From positions 24,125-88,124 of the forward strand of contig QHVT01000025.1 in assembly GCA_003223645.1 (NCBI GenBank): DNA of 64,000 nt. The letters run 5' to 3'. The notes beneath the pieces are model-generated. The model was not told the DNA's origin and searched no databases. It saw only the letters and a list, made by a program, of their open reading frames with translations. Below, one piece after another: positions 1-8,149 of the stretch. The first letter of the stretch is position 1. Each line of letters starts with the position of its first letter. The stretch is from Acidobacteriota bacterium (lineage in GTDB: Bacteria; Acidobacteriota; Thermoanaerobaculia; Gp7-AA8). The translations under genes and the position numbers were made by a program.

Positions 1-2
1 CG

Positions 3-206
3 ATGAGCGGCACGCTCGGCGCGTGGCTGGCGACACACGACATCGTCGACCGCATCCTTGCGTCGATCAACAGCAATCTCTTTCCCGACGCACCGCCGCG
101 ACTCGACTGGCACTGGCTGCTGATGATTGCGTCGAATGCGGCGATCGCGATTGTCGCGGCGTGTTTTATCTTCCGAAGACGCGAGGTTCCGTATGGGGCG
201 GACTAG
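3..206 (+). CDS. C-terminal fragment of a membrane protein
   Basis: The frame is open to the left edge, so the gene is cut by the window; the ATG at 3 is probably internal. About 67 residues are visible. A polar stretch is followed by one hydrophobic segment (residues about 38-57, from WHWLLMIA to CFIF) and a basic RRR end, which is a typical last transmembrane helix with a cytoplasmic tail. An ABC-2 type permease C-terminus would look like this, but too little is present to assign a family. The stop is at 204-206, just before a palindromic repeat. Confidence 0.5.
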   Translation: MSGTLGAWLATHDIVDRILASINSNLFPDAPPRLDWHWLLMIASNAAIAIVAACFIFRRREVPYGAD

Positions 207-210
207 TCAT

Positions 211-304
211 GTGGTGACCGCTGCCCTCAGCGGTCACAGCGCCGCCGATGGCGGCGCCAGCGGCGCCTTGCACCGCCGCGACCGCTGGGGGCAGCGGTCA
301 CCAC
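211..304. repeat. Palindromic repeat with GTGGTGACCGCTGCC arms
   Basis: The arms GTGGTGACCGCTGCC (211-225) and GGCAGCGGTCACCAC (290-304) are exact reverse complements. Between them lie further inverted GACCGCT/AGCGGTC pieces and a GCGCCG-rich centre. It fills the gap between two genes and belongs to the general class of dispersed palindromes seen throughout this window. Confidence 0.85.
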
Positions 305-323
305 AATGTGCGAGGGATTCAGC

Positions 324-413
324 ATGAGCGTTCACAATCAACGCACGGTTCCGATCCTCTACATCGCGATCGCCGCGCTGCTGCTCCTCGCGCGCATTCT
401 CACGAGCCTCTGA
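324..413 (+). CDS. Small 29-residue hydrophobic protein
   Basis: The ATG at 324 lies downstream of a weak purine-rich GAGGG and gives 29 codons with one hydrophobic segment (from PILYIAIAALLLLARI), so it would be a single-pass membrane peptide. Its TGA overlaps the ATG of the next gene (TGATG at 411-415), which suggests translational coupling. It could also be the N-terminal signal anchor of the downstream protein separated by a frameshift. No family is recognised. Confidence 0.45.
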   Translation: MSVHNQRTVPILYIAIAALLLLARILTSL

Positions 414-781
414 TGCGACTCGAACATCTCAGCGAAACGGAAGAGGATCACTGGCGCGGCGAGTTCGCGCAGGAGAACTGGATCTTCGGCGCGCTCACGC
501 TCAGCGTAACGCTGCCGGAGTTCGCCGGCGGCATGCCGGCGCTGCGCGAGATGCACTTCGGCTACTACCTGCAGCCGCTGCATCTCAACGTCGACGACCG
601 CGAAGACCTGCCGCGCAAGCTCGTGTACGTCCTCGCGCGGCGCAAGCCGCCGCTCGATTTCCTCGAGCTCTCCGGCGCGGGCATGCGCATCCCGCACTGC
701 TTCCCGACCGGTTTCACGCTCGGGTCGGTGCTGCGCATCACGCTGCAGGAGTTGAAGCGGCTGCCGCTGCGGGAGCCATGA
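413..781 (+). CDS. Hypothetical protein, 122 aa
   Basis: The reading frame has balanced composition with many aromatic and acidic residues, unlike the arginine-rich antisense frames here. The start at 413 is coupled to the preceding 29-codon frame. The protein begins MRLEHLSETEEDHW and has a FGYYLQPLHL stretch near the middle. There is no signal peptide, metal motif or recognisable domain. The 3' end overlaps the convergent serine protease gene by about 44 bases. Confidence 0.55.
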   Translation: MRLEHLSETEEDHWRGEFAQENWIFGALTLSVTLPEFAGGMPALREMHFGYYLQPLHLNVDDREDLPRKLVYVLARRKPPLDFLELSGAGMRIPHCFPTGFTLGSVLRITLQELKRLPLREP

Positions 782-1859
782 TCTCGCTCTCGAAGATGCC
801 GCCGATTTTCGCGTCTTCGCCGGCGTGGAAGACGAGGCAGAACCACGTTTCGGCGGCCGAGGCGGCCGCCGCTCCACTCGTGAGGAAGATCGCGATCTTC
901 TGGTCGCCGGTCGCATAGCCTGCGAGGCGCGCGTCTCGAAATTTCGAGAGCCACTCCGCCTCGGTCGCAACGAACTTCGCCTCCGGGCGCGACTCGAGAA
1001 ATGCAGACGTGCGATTCGCGACGCGAAACGCGCGCATCGAAGCGGCATCGCCGTGCACCGCATCGACGAATGCGCGTGCACGCGAGGCGAGGGGAGTGGC
1101 CGGAAGCTCATTCGTCCACACCGCTTTGCTCCAGCCGTTGTTCGAGGTCGGCGCATCGCGCATCGTCTTCTCGATCCAATCGCGATGCGACGAAACGCGC
1201 GCGTAAATCTCGTGCGAGTCGTAGCGACAGCTCTTGCCGCGCTCGCTCGCGTTCGCGGAGCTGACGCCGATGGTCCAGGACTTTCCGTCATGCTCGATGA
1301 TCGCCGGCCCGCCGCTGTCGCCCGGACCGCTGATGCCTTCGAGCTTCGTCGCGCGCGGCGGCGCGTCGAACGTGAAGCCGATGACGTTCTCGTCGACGCG
1401 ATCGACGACGTTTGTCGCGCCGCGCAGCACGCCGTCCTCGGTCGACGGGCCGCTGTTACCATCTCCGGTCGCACCGCGTCCGACGAACGTGACGGTCATT
1501 CCCATTTCGTTCTTGCCGCTGTACGGCGCAACCGGCGTGATTCCTTCGACTGCGTCTTCGAGCCGCACGAGCGCGAAGTCGTGTCCGCTCCGCTCGTCGG
1601 CGAGCCAGTCGGGATCGATGACGACCGCCGCGACGCGATACCGCTTCCCTCTCAACTGCACGAACGCGCCCGCCGGCGCAAGCTCCGCGCCGACATGCGC
1701 GGCGGTGAGAACCCATCGCGGCGCGATGAGCACGCCTTCGGCGAGCTTCTGCATTTGCGCGACCGCCGAGTAATGCGCGGCGAGCCGAATGTAGTCGCCG
1801 TCGGCGCGGTCGTGACGGCGGAGGATGCCAAGGACAACGAGAGCGATGACGATTCTCAT
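738..1859 (-). CDS. Secreted trypsin-like serine protease (S1 family)
   Basis: The chymotrypsin-fold triad is visible: His55 in LTAAHVG, Asp94 in GHDFALVRL and Ser182 in GPGDSGGPA. A hydrophobic N-terminus (MRIVIALVVLGIL) suggests export. The catalytic domain ends near residue 235; the rest is an accessory C-terminal region of unknown role. Residues about 324-335 (SGAAAASAAE) are encoded by a dispersed GTGGAGCGGCGGCCGCC palindrome inserted in frame. A BlaI-type operator sits 11 bases upstream of the start, and a BlaI/M56 pair follows next door, so expression is probably antirepressor-controlled. An AAGGAA ribosome site precedes the ATG. Confidence 0.9.
   Translation of the reverse strand: MRIVIALVVLGILRRHDRADGDYIRLAAHYSAVAQMQKLAEGVLIAPRWVLTAAHVGAELAPAGAFVQLRGKRYRVAAVVIDPDWLADERSGHDFALVRLEDAVEGITPVAPYSGKNEMGMTVTFVGRGATGDGNSGPSTEDGVLRGATNVVDRVDENVIGFTFDAPPRATKLEGISGPGDSGGPAIIEHDGKSWTIGVSSANASERGKSCRYDSHEIYARVSSHRDWIEKTMRDAPTSNNGWSKAVWTNELPATPLASRARAFVDAVHGDAASMRAFRVANRTSAFLESRPEAKFVATEAEWLSKFRDARLAGYATGDQKIAIFLTSGAAAASAAETWFCLVFHAGEDAKIGGIFESEIMAPAAAAASTPAA
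849..878. repeat. Family A palindrome inside the S1 protease gene
   Basis: On the minus strand this reads GTGGAGCGGCGGCCGCC followed by TCGGCCGCCGAA. The same sequence occurs at 7121-7149 inside an ABC exporter gene. It is translated here as SGAAAASAAE without breaking the frame. Confidence 0.85.
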
Positions 1860-1869
1860 GATGGTTCCT

Positions 1870-1879
1870 TACATGTGTA
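1870..1879. promoter_or_regulatory. Putative BlaI/MecI operator before the protease
   Basis: TACATGTGTA matches the TACA-N2-TGTA core known for BlaI/MecI repressors. It lies 11-20 bases upstream of the protease ATG (1859, minus strand), so a bound repressor would cover the translation start and probably the promoter. The BlaI-family gene is about 2 kb away on the same strand. Confidence 0.6.
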
Positions 1880-1884
1880 GGGGA

Positions 1885-1954
1885 GTGGAGCGGCGGCCGC
1901 TCTCGGCCGCCGACCGCTCGCGAAAGTCCGGCGGCCGAGGGCGGCCGCCGCTCC
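1885..1954. repeat. Family A palindromic repeat, intergenic
   Basis: The outer arms GTGGAGCGGCGGCCGC and GCGGCCGCCGCTCC enclose inner inverted copies of CGGCCGCC around the spacer GACCGCTCGCGAAAGTCC. The layout matches the copy at 47560-47631. Confidence 0.9.
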
Positions 1955-1961
1955 GCTTCAA

Positions 1962-3578
1962 TTAGTAGTTGAGGATGGCGTCGAGAACTTTCTCGTTCGC
2001 GCCGGCGTCGCGCAGAATCCGGCGCAGCCAGGTCTCGCGCGTGACGCCGCTCCACGATCCGATCCAGCGCGCGCCGCGCGGATCGAACACGAAGGAACGT
2101 TTGCCGGCGGACGACGTCTCGATGACTTGCACGATCGTATTGGTGTTCACGTCGAGCGCGCCGGTGGCGTTGTCGTAGTCCAGTTGGATGTGCGCTTTCA
2201 CTTCTTTGCCGTCGTCGTCGGTACGCGAATAGTTCGCCGCCCACGTCGAGTTCTTATGGGCCGTCTCGCCGTCGTACGCCTCCTCGGCGAGAAAGCCGGA
2301 GATCATCGCGCGCCGCGCGTCGTCGCACCACGGCTTCTCGTCGCCGTTCACGACGTATCGGTACTTCGGGTCGAGGCTCGGACCGGGAACGACTTCGATG
2401 TGGCGCGTGACGCGGTCCGCTTCCTGGTCGACGCGCACGAATCCGCCGGAGTTGTTGAAGCGCACCCATGAACCGTCGAGCGCCACCTGTGCTTCGTGCG
2501 CGACGAACTTCACGTGCGTCGTGCCGTCCGGTCCTTCGAACGTCTGGCGAAGACTCGCATCGGTGAAGTCGTTCGCCTGTCCCGGCGTTCGCGTCGTCGC
2601 AGCGGCGGCGGTGACGATGCCGAACGCGGGCGCGAAGAGCGCCATTGCGCCGAGGACGAGGAGGGCGAGAGCGAAGCGGACGCTGACGGGGAGCGGCGCG
2701 GACGGATGCGCCCGCAGCACGCGCTGCACGCGCGCGATGAGATTCGAGCCGCCCTCCGCCATCGCGGCGACGGCGGGCGGCGCGGGTGCGATGTTGGACG
2801 CGAGCTCGGCGAGCGTCTCCGCGAGCGCGCGCTGATTGCCGGTCTGCAGCACTGCCGCGTCGTCGCAGAGAAACTCCGCGGTTTCTTTCAGCTTCGCGGC
2901 CGTGAGCCAGTTCAATGGCTGGAAGAACAGCAGCGCTTTCACAGCCTCCGCGAGCGTGAGCCAGAGCGGATCGCGCCGCAGCAGATGTCCGAGCTCGTGC
3001 GCGAGGATCGTCTCCTGCTGCTCCGCGCTCAAACGCGCGAATGTGTCGGACGGAATCACGATCTCCCATCCGAGCATCGCCACCGGCGACGCGACGGACT
3101 CCGATGTGCTGAGACGAATCGGCTTCGTGCAACGCGCGCGCGCGGCGAGTGCATCGAGCAGCTCGCGCGCGGGGCCGAGAAGCAGTTCCGTTCGATCGCC
3201 AACGGCTGCGAGAAATCGGCGGCGGCCGACGAAGATGCGCGCGAGCAGGAGCAACGCGATGAGCGCGTACGCGATGGCAGCGAGCGATGTGCGATCGACG
3301 CGTGACGGTTGTGTTGCGACGACCGGTGTTGCGACGACGGTCGATTCGGGAGCAGGCATCGTCACCTGCATCCGCTGCGGTACACGCGCGGGAAGAATGC
3401 GCTCGACCGGCGCGAGCACCTGCAGCGTCGCCGTCACGATTCCGCCGATGAGTGCGACCTTCCACAACGTGTCGCGAACGGAAGCGGAGCGAATGAAGCG
3501 CGCGACGATCGCGACGACCGCGATCAGCAGCGTGCTGTGCATCAGATACGTGACACCCCATATCGTGACTGCGCTCAT
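1962..3578 (-). CDS. M56 family BlaR1-like sensor metallopeptidase
   Basis: This is a membrane zinc metallopeptidase. N-terminal helices lie at about residues 8-27 and 40-55, another at about 98-117, then a cytoplasmic HELGH zinc motif at 194-198 (ILAHELGHLLRRDPLW) with a downstream glutamate in KETAEFLCDDAAV. A further helix lies near residue 310, followed by a C-terminal extracytoplasmic domain of about 200 residues that is not a penicillin-binding domain. The start at 3578 overlaps the blaI stop by 4 bases (ATGA). In known pairs the sensor inactivates the BlaI repressor by proteolysis. The ligand sensed here is unknown. Confidence 0.88.
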   Translation of the reverse strand: MSAVTIWGVTYLMHSTLLIAVVAIVARFIRSASVRDTLWKVALIGGIVTATLQVLAPVERILPARVPQRMQVTMPAPESTVVATPVVATQPSRVDRTSLAAIAYALIALLLLARIFVGRRRFLAAVGDRTELLLGPARELLDALAARARCTKPIRLSTSESVASPVAMLGWEIVIPSDTFARLSAEQQETILAHELGHLLRRDPLWLTLAEAVKALLFFQPLNWLTAAKLKETAEFLCDDAAVLQTGNQRALAETLAELASNIAPAPPAVAAMAEGGSNLIARVQRVLRAHPSAPLPVSVRFALALLVLGAMALFAPAFGIVTAAAATTRTPGQANDFTDASLRQTFEGPDGTTHVKFVAHEAQVALDGSWVRFNNSGGFVRVDQEADRVTRHIEVVPGPSLDPKYRYVVNGDEKPWCDDARRAMISGFLAEEAYDGETAHKNSTWAANYSRTDDDGKEVKAHIQLDYDNATGALDVNTNTIVQVIETSSAGKRSFVFDPRGARWIGSWSGVTRETWLRRILRDAGANEKVLDAILNY

Positions 3579-3976
3579 TTGCGCTCCTTCTTTCCCCGCT
3601 TTTCCCAATCGCTGATCAGCGACCGCACGCGCTCGACGTCGCCGGGCGCGATGTCCTTCGCCTCGAGCGCGTGACTCACCAGCGCCGGCAAACTTCCGCC
3701 GAACAGATGGTCGAGCACGTTGCGCATCTTCGCGCGCCCCACTTCGTAGCGTGTAACCGTCGGCTCGTAGATGAACTCGCGTCCGTCGGCGTAATGCGCG
3801 AGGAATCCCTGCTTCTCCAGCCGCGTCATCATCGTGCCGATCGTCTTCTTCGCCAGGCCGGTCTTGTCGAGGAGCGCGTCGTGCACGTCCGTGACGCTCG
3901 CCGTCCCGCGGCTCCAGACCTCCTGCATGATGGCGATCTGCAGGTCGGTGAGCTCGTGAAGGTCTTTCCTGTTCAT
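3575..3976 (-). CDS. BlaI/MecI family transcriptional repressor
   Basis: The protein is about 133 residues with the family's winged-helix pattern: LTDLQIAIMQEVWSRG, then the recognition-helix region TIGTMMTRLEKQGFL and the wing YEPTVTRYE. Length and layout are normal for the family. The chosen ATG at 3976 is preceded immediately by a perfect palindromic operator. The gene is coupled to the M56 sensor gene. It probably represses itself, the nearby S1 protease and perhaps the divergent ABC exporter. Confidence 0.9.
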   Translation of the reverse strand: MNRKDLHELTDLQIAIMQEVWSRGTASVTDVHDALLDKTGLAKKTIGTMMTRLEKQGFLAHYADGREFIYEPTVTRYEVGRAKMRNVLDHLFGGSLPALVSHALEAKDIAPGDVERVRSLISDWEKRGKKERK

Positions 3977-3977
3977 G

Positions 3978-3991
3978 CTTACAGCTGTAAG
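3978..3991. promoter_or_regulatory. Putative BlaI operator, perfect palindrome
   Basis: CTTACAGCTGTAAG is a perfect 14-base palindrome with the TACA-N2-TGTA core. It lies directly upstream of the blaI-family start (3976, minus) and 53 bases before the divergent ABC transporter start (4044, plus), so it can serve both promoters. Confidence 0.75.
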
Positions 3992-4043
3992 AATAAGCCC
4001 GCGCGCGGTCGTTGGCAAGTGTCGTTCATGTCACAGCACTACA

Positions 4044-5831
4044 ATGTCTCGCCCGATGACTCCCGTCCGCCGCCTTCTCCACTATTTCGCAAAATACCGG
4101 CGAACGCTTCTCCTCGGCTTCGCCTGTGTGCTCGGCTCCGCGGCGTTCTCGCTCCTCAAGCCGCTGATCATCGGCAGCGCGGTCAACGCCATCGGCGGCA
4201 CGTTCACGCGCGGGATGCTGGTGCGCTACGGCCTCATGCTCATCGGCGCGGCGGCGATGCAGGGCGTGTTTCTCTACCTGCATCGGCAGATCATCATCGG
4301 CGCGTCGCGCAACATCGAATACGACATGCGCAACGACTTCTACGCGCACCTGCAGCGCCTGCCGCTGCGCTACTACCAGGAGCAGCGCACCGGCGACCTC
4401 ATGTCGCGCGCGACGAACGATCTCTCCTCGGTGCGCATGCTGATCGGTCCCGCGGTGATGCATTCCGTGTCGTCGCTGCTGGTCGTCACGGGATCGTTCG
4501 TGATGATGCTGCGCATCGAGCCGATGATGGCGATGATCGCGCTGCTGGCCGTGCCGGTCGTCGCCGGACTGGTGAAGTATTTCGGCCAGCGCATTCACGT
4601 CCGCTTCAAATCGGTGCAGGACTACTTCGGCGACATCTCCGCGCGCGTGCAGGAAAATCTCGCCGGCGTGCGCGTCGTGCGCGCGTTCACGCGGGAGGCG
4701 AGCGAGATCGAGACGTTCAAGCGGATGAACCACGAGTACGTGGAGCGCAACCGCTCGCTGATTCGATTGACGGCGACGTTCTATCCGGCGCTGCACGCAT
4801 TCATCGGCGTGATGTTCGTGCTCGTCTTCTTCATCGGCGGGCGCCGCATTCTCGCCGGCACGATGACGCTCGGCGACTTCGTCGCCTTTCAGTTCTATCT
4901 CGCGCAGATGATCTGGCCGCTGATCGCGCTCGGATGGGTCATGAATCTCTTCCAGCGCGGCATGGCCTCGATGCGGCGACTGCACGAAGTGTGGTCGGTC
5001 GAGCCGGGCGTTGACGTATCTGGAGTGGTGCGCGCCTCCGGCGCGCCTGAGGGCGGCGGCGCGCCAGAGGCGCGCACCACTCCGCGCGGCGATCTCGAGA
5101 TTCGCGATCTCACGTTCGCGTACGCCGATCGCGCCGTGCTGCGCGACATCAATCTCTCATTGCGCCACGGCGAGACCGTCGGCATCGTCGGACGCACCGG
5201 CAGCGGCAAGTCGACGCTGCTCTCGCTCCTCACGCGCACGTTCGAGCCGCCGCCGGGAACGATCTTCATCGACGGCATCCCGATCGAGACCATCCCGCAG
5301 CATCAGCTGCGCGACTGGATCGGCATGGTGCCGCAGGAGACGTTTCTCTTCTCCGAGTCGATCGCCGAGAACATCCGCTTCGGCCGCGCGAACGCGAGCG
5401 CCGCAGAAGTCGCGGAGGCCGCGGAAGAAGCGGGACTCACCGGCGACGTCGCAACCTTCGCGCAGGGACTCGACACCGTCATCGGCGAGCGCGGCATCAC
5501 GCTGTCGGGCGGACAGAAACAACGCACCGCGATCGCGCGCGCACTCGTGCGCGAGCCGCTGATCCTGATCCTCGACGACTCGCTGAGCGCGGTCGACACG
5601 CAGACCGAAGAGAAGATCCTGCGCGCGTTGCGCGAGATTCGAAAGGGGCGGACGGCGCTCATCGTCTCGCATCGCGTGTCGTCGGTGAAAGACGCCGACC
5701 ACATCGTCGTCATCGACGACGGCAGCATCGTCGAGCGCGGCACGCACGAAGCGCTCGTCGCGAAAGGCGGCTACTACGCCGACTTGTACAGGCGGCAGAC
5801 GATCGAGGCGGAGCTGGAGGAGATTGCATGA
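4044..5831 (+). CDS. ABC exporter half-transporter, degenerate-site subunit
   Basis: This is a type IV ABC exporter subunit of about 595 residues: a six-helix membrane domain (1-310) and an ATPase domain. Visible motifs are Walker A GRTGSGKST, signature LSGGQKQR and Walker B LILDDSLSAVD. The residue after the Walker B aspartate is Asp, not the catalytic Glu, as in the degenerate site of heterodimeric exporters such as TM287/288. Residues about 326-346 (VVRASGAP to PEARTTP) come from a palindromic repeat placed exactly between membrane and ATPase domains. The partner gene follows at 5968. The substrate is unknown; drug or lipid export is typical. Confidence 0.92.
   Translation: MSRPMTPVRRLLHYFAKYRRTLLLGFACVLGSAAFSLLKPLIIGSAVNAIGGTFTRGMLVRYGLMLIGAAAMQGVFLYLHRQIIIGASRNIEYDMRNDFYAHLQRLPLRYYQEQRTGDLMSRATNDLSSVRMLIGPAVMHSVSSLLVVTGSFVMMLRIEPMMAMIALLAVPVVAGLVKYFGQRIHVRFKSVQDYFGDISARVQENLAGVRVVRAFTREASEIETFKRMNHEYVERNRSLIRLTATFYPALHAFIGVMFVLVFFIGGRRILAGTMTLGDFVAFQFYLAQMIWPLIALGWVMNLFQRGMASMRRLHEVWSVEPGVDVSGVVRASGAPEGGGAPEARTTPRGDLEIRDLTFAYADRAVLRDINLSLRHGETVGIVGRTGSGKSTLLSLLTRTFEPPPGTIFIDGIPIETIPQHQLRDWIGMVPQETFLFSESIAENIRFGRANASAAEVAEAAEEAGLTGDVATFAQGLDTVIGERGITLSGGQKQRTAIARALVREPLILILDDSLSAVDTQTEEKILRALREIRKGRTALIVSHRVSSVKDADHIVVIDDGSIVERGTHEALVAKGGYYADLYRRQTIEAELEEIA
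5022..5083. repeat. Family B palindrome inside the ABC exporter gene
   Basis: The arms GGAGTGGTGCGCGCCTC and GAGGCGCGCACCACTCC enclose GGCGCGCC copies. It is inserted in frame in the linker between the two domains. The second copy is at 10788-10857, inside a caspase-fold gene, and is read in the same frame. Confidence 0.88.
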
Positions 5832-5844
5832 TTTGCGGTTCCTC

Positions 5845-5955
5845 CAGTTTATCCCGCGCGGAGACGCGGGATCTCGGGTTAAACCGCGACAGATCGCTCC
5901 GACGCACGATCATCGTTCGTGCACCGGAGATCCCGCGTCTGCGCGCGGGATAAAC
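5845..5955. repeat. Intergenic inverted repeat with CAGTTTATCCCGCGC arms
   Basis: CAGTTTATCCCGCGC (5845-5859) pairs with GCGCGGGATAAACTG (5941-5955). Inside, GGGATCTC and GAGATCCC form a second pair. It fills most of the gap between the two exporter genes and could fold into a long stem in the shared transcript. Confidence 0.85.
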
Positions 5956-5967
5956 TGAAAGAACGAG

Positions 5968-7854
5968 ATGGCCGACATCGAGAAACACGAAGACGAAGGC
6001 GCGAAAGCGTTCGATCCGCGGCTTGCGCGCCGTCTCTTCGCGTATCTGAAGCCGTATCGTTTCCGCGCGGCGCTTTCGGTGTTTCTCGTCATCGTCTCGT
6101 CGCTCTTCGAGATCGCGGGGCCGGCGATCACGGCGATCGCGATCGATCTCTACGTGAAGCCGCTGCAGGGCGCGAATCCGATGGGTGTGAGCAGGCGCGC
6201 CGGCGACTGGCTCGCGTCGCACGGATGGGCGCTCGATCCGATCAGCGGCATCAATCTCACCGCGATCGTCTATCTGTTCACGCTCGTCGGCGGCTTCGCG
6301 ATTCTCTATTCGCAGATGGTGCTGATGAACCTGATGGGCCAGTACATCATGTACGACCTGCGGCGGCAGATCTTCACGCACCTGCAGCGGCTCGACATCC
6401 AATTCTTCGACCGCAATCCGGTCGGACGGCTGATGACGCGCGTGACGACCGACGTCGACGCGCTCAACGATCTCTTCACCGCCGGCTTCGTCGCGATCTT
6501 CGGCGACATCTTCGTCCTCCTCGGCATCGTCGGCGTGCTGTTCTGGATGAACTGGCGCCTCGCGCTCGTGCTCTTTTCGATCACGCCGTTCATCGTGCTC
6601 GTGTCGATCTGGTTCCGCCGCGGGGCGCGCGTCACGTACCGCAAAGTGCGCGCGCGCATCGCCGCGATCAACGCGTTCCTGCAGGAGCACATCTCCGGCA
6701 TGTCGACCGTGCAGCTCTTCAATCGCGAGGAGAAAGAAGCGGAGAAGTTCGACGCGCTCAATCGCAAACATCGCGACGCGAACATCGAGTCGATTTTCTA
6801 TTACGCCGTGTTCTATCCGGTCATCGAGTTGATCGAGACGATCGGCGTTGCGCTGATCGTCTGGTACGGCGGCGGCAAAGTGATCCAGGGAACGCTCTCC
6901 GTCGGTGCGCTCGTCGCGTTCTTCCAATACTCGCAGCGCTTCTATCAGCCGATCTCCGATCTGTCCGAGAAGTACAACATCCTGCAGGCGGCGATGGCGG
7001 CGAGCGAGCGCATTTTCAGATTGCTCGATACGCCGGTGCACATCACGTCGACGGGAACGTTGAAGGCCGAGCACCTCGAGTCGATCGAGTTCCGCGACGT
7101 TTGGTTCGCCTATAACGACAGTGGAGCGGCGGCCGCCTCGGCCGCCGAAGCGACAGCGCCGGACTGGGTCTTGAAGAACGTATCCTTCCGCGTCAATCGC
7201 GGCGAGCGCATCGCACTCGTCGGCCACACCGGCGCGGGAAAGACGACCGTCACGTCGCTGCTGCTCCGCTTCTACGAGCCGCAGCGCGGCGAGATCCTGA
7301 TCAACGGCATCGACTTCCGCGAATACGACCTCGAGTCGCTGCGGCGATCGTTCGCGATCGTGCAGCAGGACTTCTTCCTCTTCACCGGCAACGTCGCCGA
7401 CAACATCTCGCTCGCCGATCCCGCGATCTCGCCGGAGATGATCCGCACCGCGGCGCTGCGCGTGCAGGCCGATCGCTTCATCTCGCGATTGCCCGATGGT
7501 TACGCGTCGCAGGTGCGCGAGCGCGGAGCGGGATTGTCGGTCGGCGAGAAACAGCTGCTTTCGTTTGCCCGCGCGCTGGCGTTCAATCCGCCGGTGCTCA
7601 TCCTCGACGAGGCAACATCCTCGATCGATACCGAAACAGAATTGCTGATCCAGGAGGCGATCCAGACGCTCCTCGAAGGGCGGACGTCGCTCGTCATCGC
7701 CCATCGTTTGTCGACGATTCGCTCCGCCGATTCGATCCTCGTGTTCCACCACGGGGAGATTCGCGAGCGCGGCACGCACGACCAGTTGATGGAGCACGGC
7801 GGCCTGTATCGCCGGCTCTACGAGATCCAATATCGCGAAGCGGTGGCCGTGTGA
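5968..7854 (+). CDS. ABC exporter half-transporter, catalytic subunit
   Basis: This is the partner of the upstream subunit, 628 residues, with an N-terminal membrane domain (about 30-340) and a C-terminal ATPase. Walker A is GHTGAGKTT and Walker B LILDEATSSID with the catalytic Glu present. The signature is altered to LSVGEKQLL instead of LSGGQ. In heterodimeric exporters that pairs with the Asp-bearing site of the partner to form the inactive site. A family A palindrome at 7121-7149 adds SGAAAASAAE at about residue 385, near the start of the ATPase domain. Confidence 0.92.
   Translation: MADIEKHEDEGAKAFDPRLARRLFAYLKPYRFRAALSVFLVIVSSLFEIAGPAITAIAIDLYVKPLQGANPMGVSRRAGDWLASHGWALDPISGINLTAIVYLFTLVGGFAILYSQMVLMNLMGQYIMYDLRRQIFTHLQRLDIQFFDRNPVGRLMTRVTTDVDALNDLFTAGFVAIFGDIFVLLGIVGVLFWMNWRLALVLFSITPFIVLVSIWFRRGARVTYRKVRARIAAINAFLQEHISGMSTVQLFNREEKEAEKFDALNRKHRDANIESIFYYAVFYPVIELIETIGVALIVWYGGGKVIQGTLSVGALVAFFQYSQRFYQPISDLSEKYNILQAAMAASERIFRLLDTPVHITSTGTLKAEHLESIEFRDVWFAYNDSGAAAASAAEATAPDWVLKNVSFRVNRGERIALVGHTGAGKTTVTSLLLRFYEPQRGEILINGIDFREYDLESLRRSFAIVQQDFFLFTGNVADNISLADPAISPEMIRTAALRVQADRFISRLPDGYASQVRERGAGLSVGEKQLLSFARALAFNPPVLILDEATSSIDTETELLIQEAIQTLLEGRTSLVIAHRLSTIRSADSILVFHHGEIRERGTHDQLMEHGGLYRRLYEIQYREAVAV
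7121..7149. repeat. Family A palindrome inside the second ABC gene
   Basis: The sequence GTGGAGCGGCGGCCGCC then TCGGCCGCCGAA is identical to the copy at 849-878 and is translated in the same frame as SGAAAASAAE. It lies in a loop of the ATPase domain. Confidence 0.85.
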
Positions 7855-7933
7855 CGACCCTCACGTCGTTTGACACCCGCCCGAAACGGGCCTACCTTTA
7901 GCATTTGTCCAATTGTGAAGGGAGGGGAGGCGA

Positions 7934-8149
7934 ATGACCGTGAGGTTCTTCCCCGGAAGTTTGAAACACAAGACCAGCCTGGTGGCCGGCTTTCTCCGGC
8001 AGTTCCGCGTCGAGCACGAGCTCGTGCGCTCCGAGGAGTACAAGGCGTATACGCATCACCTCGGAGAAGATCCGGCTGTGGAAGTCGACGGCCGGATGTT
8101 TGTCGATCCGAACGTGGATGCGCTCAAGAAAATCTTGAACGTCGACTAA
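7934..8149 (+). CDS. Small conserved-looking protein, possible thioredoxin fold
   Basis: The protein is 71 residues and starts after a strong purine-rich ribosome site (GGGAGGGGAGGCGA). The end, PAVEVDGRMFVDPNVDALKKIL, resembles the C-terminal half of small glutaredoxin-like proteins, but there is no CxxC motif, so redox activity is not supported. It ends convergently with the following gene, overlapping by 4 bases. Confidence 0.7.
   Translation: MTVRFFPGSLKHKTSLVAGFLRQFRVEHELVRSEEYKAYTHHLGEDPAVEVDGRMFVDPNVDALKKILNVD

Noticed and set aside
5710..7830. 706-codon open frame on the minus strand
   Set aside because: It is antisense to the second ABC exporter gene, with charged low-complexity composition and no motif.
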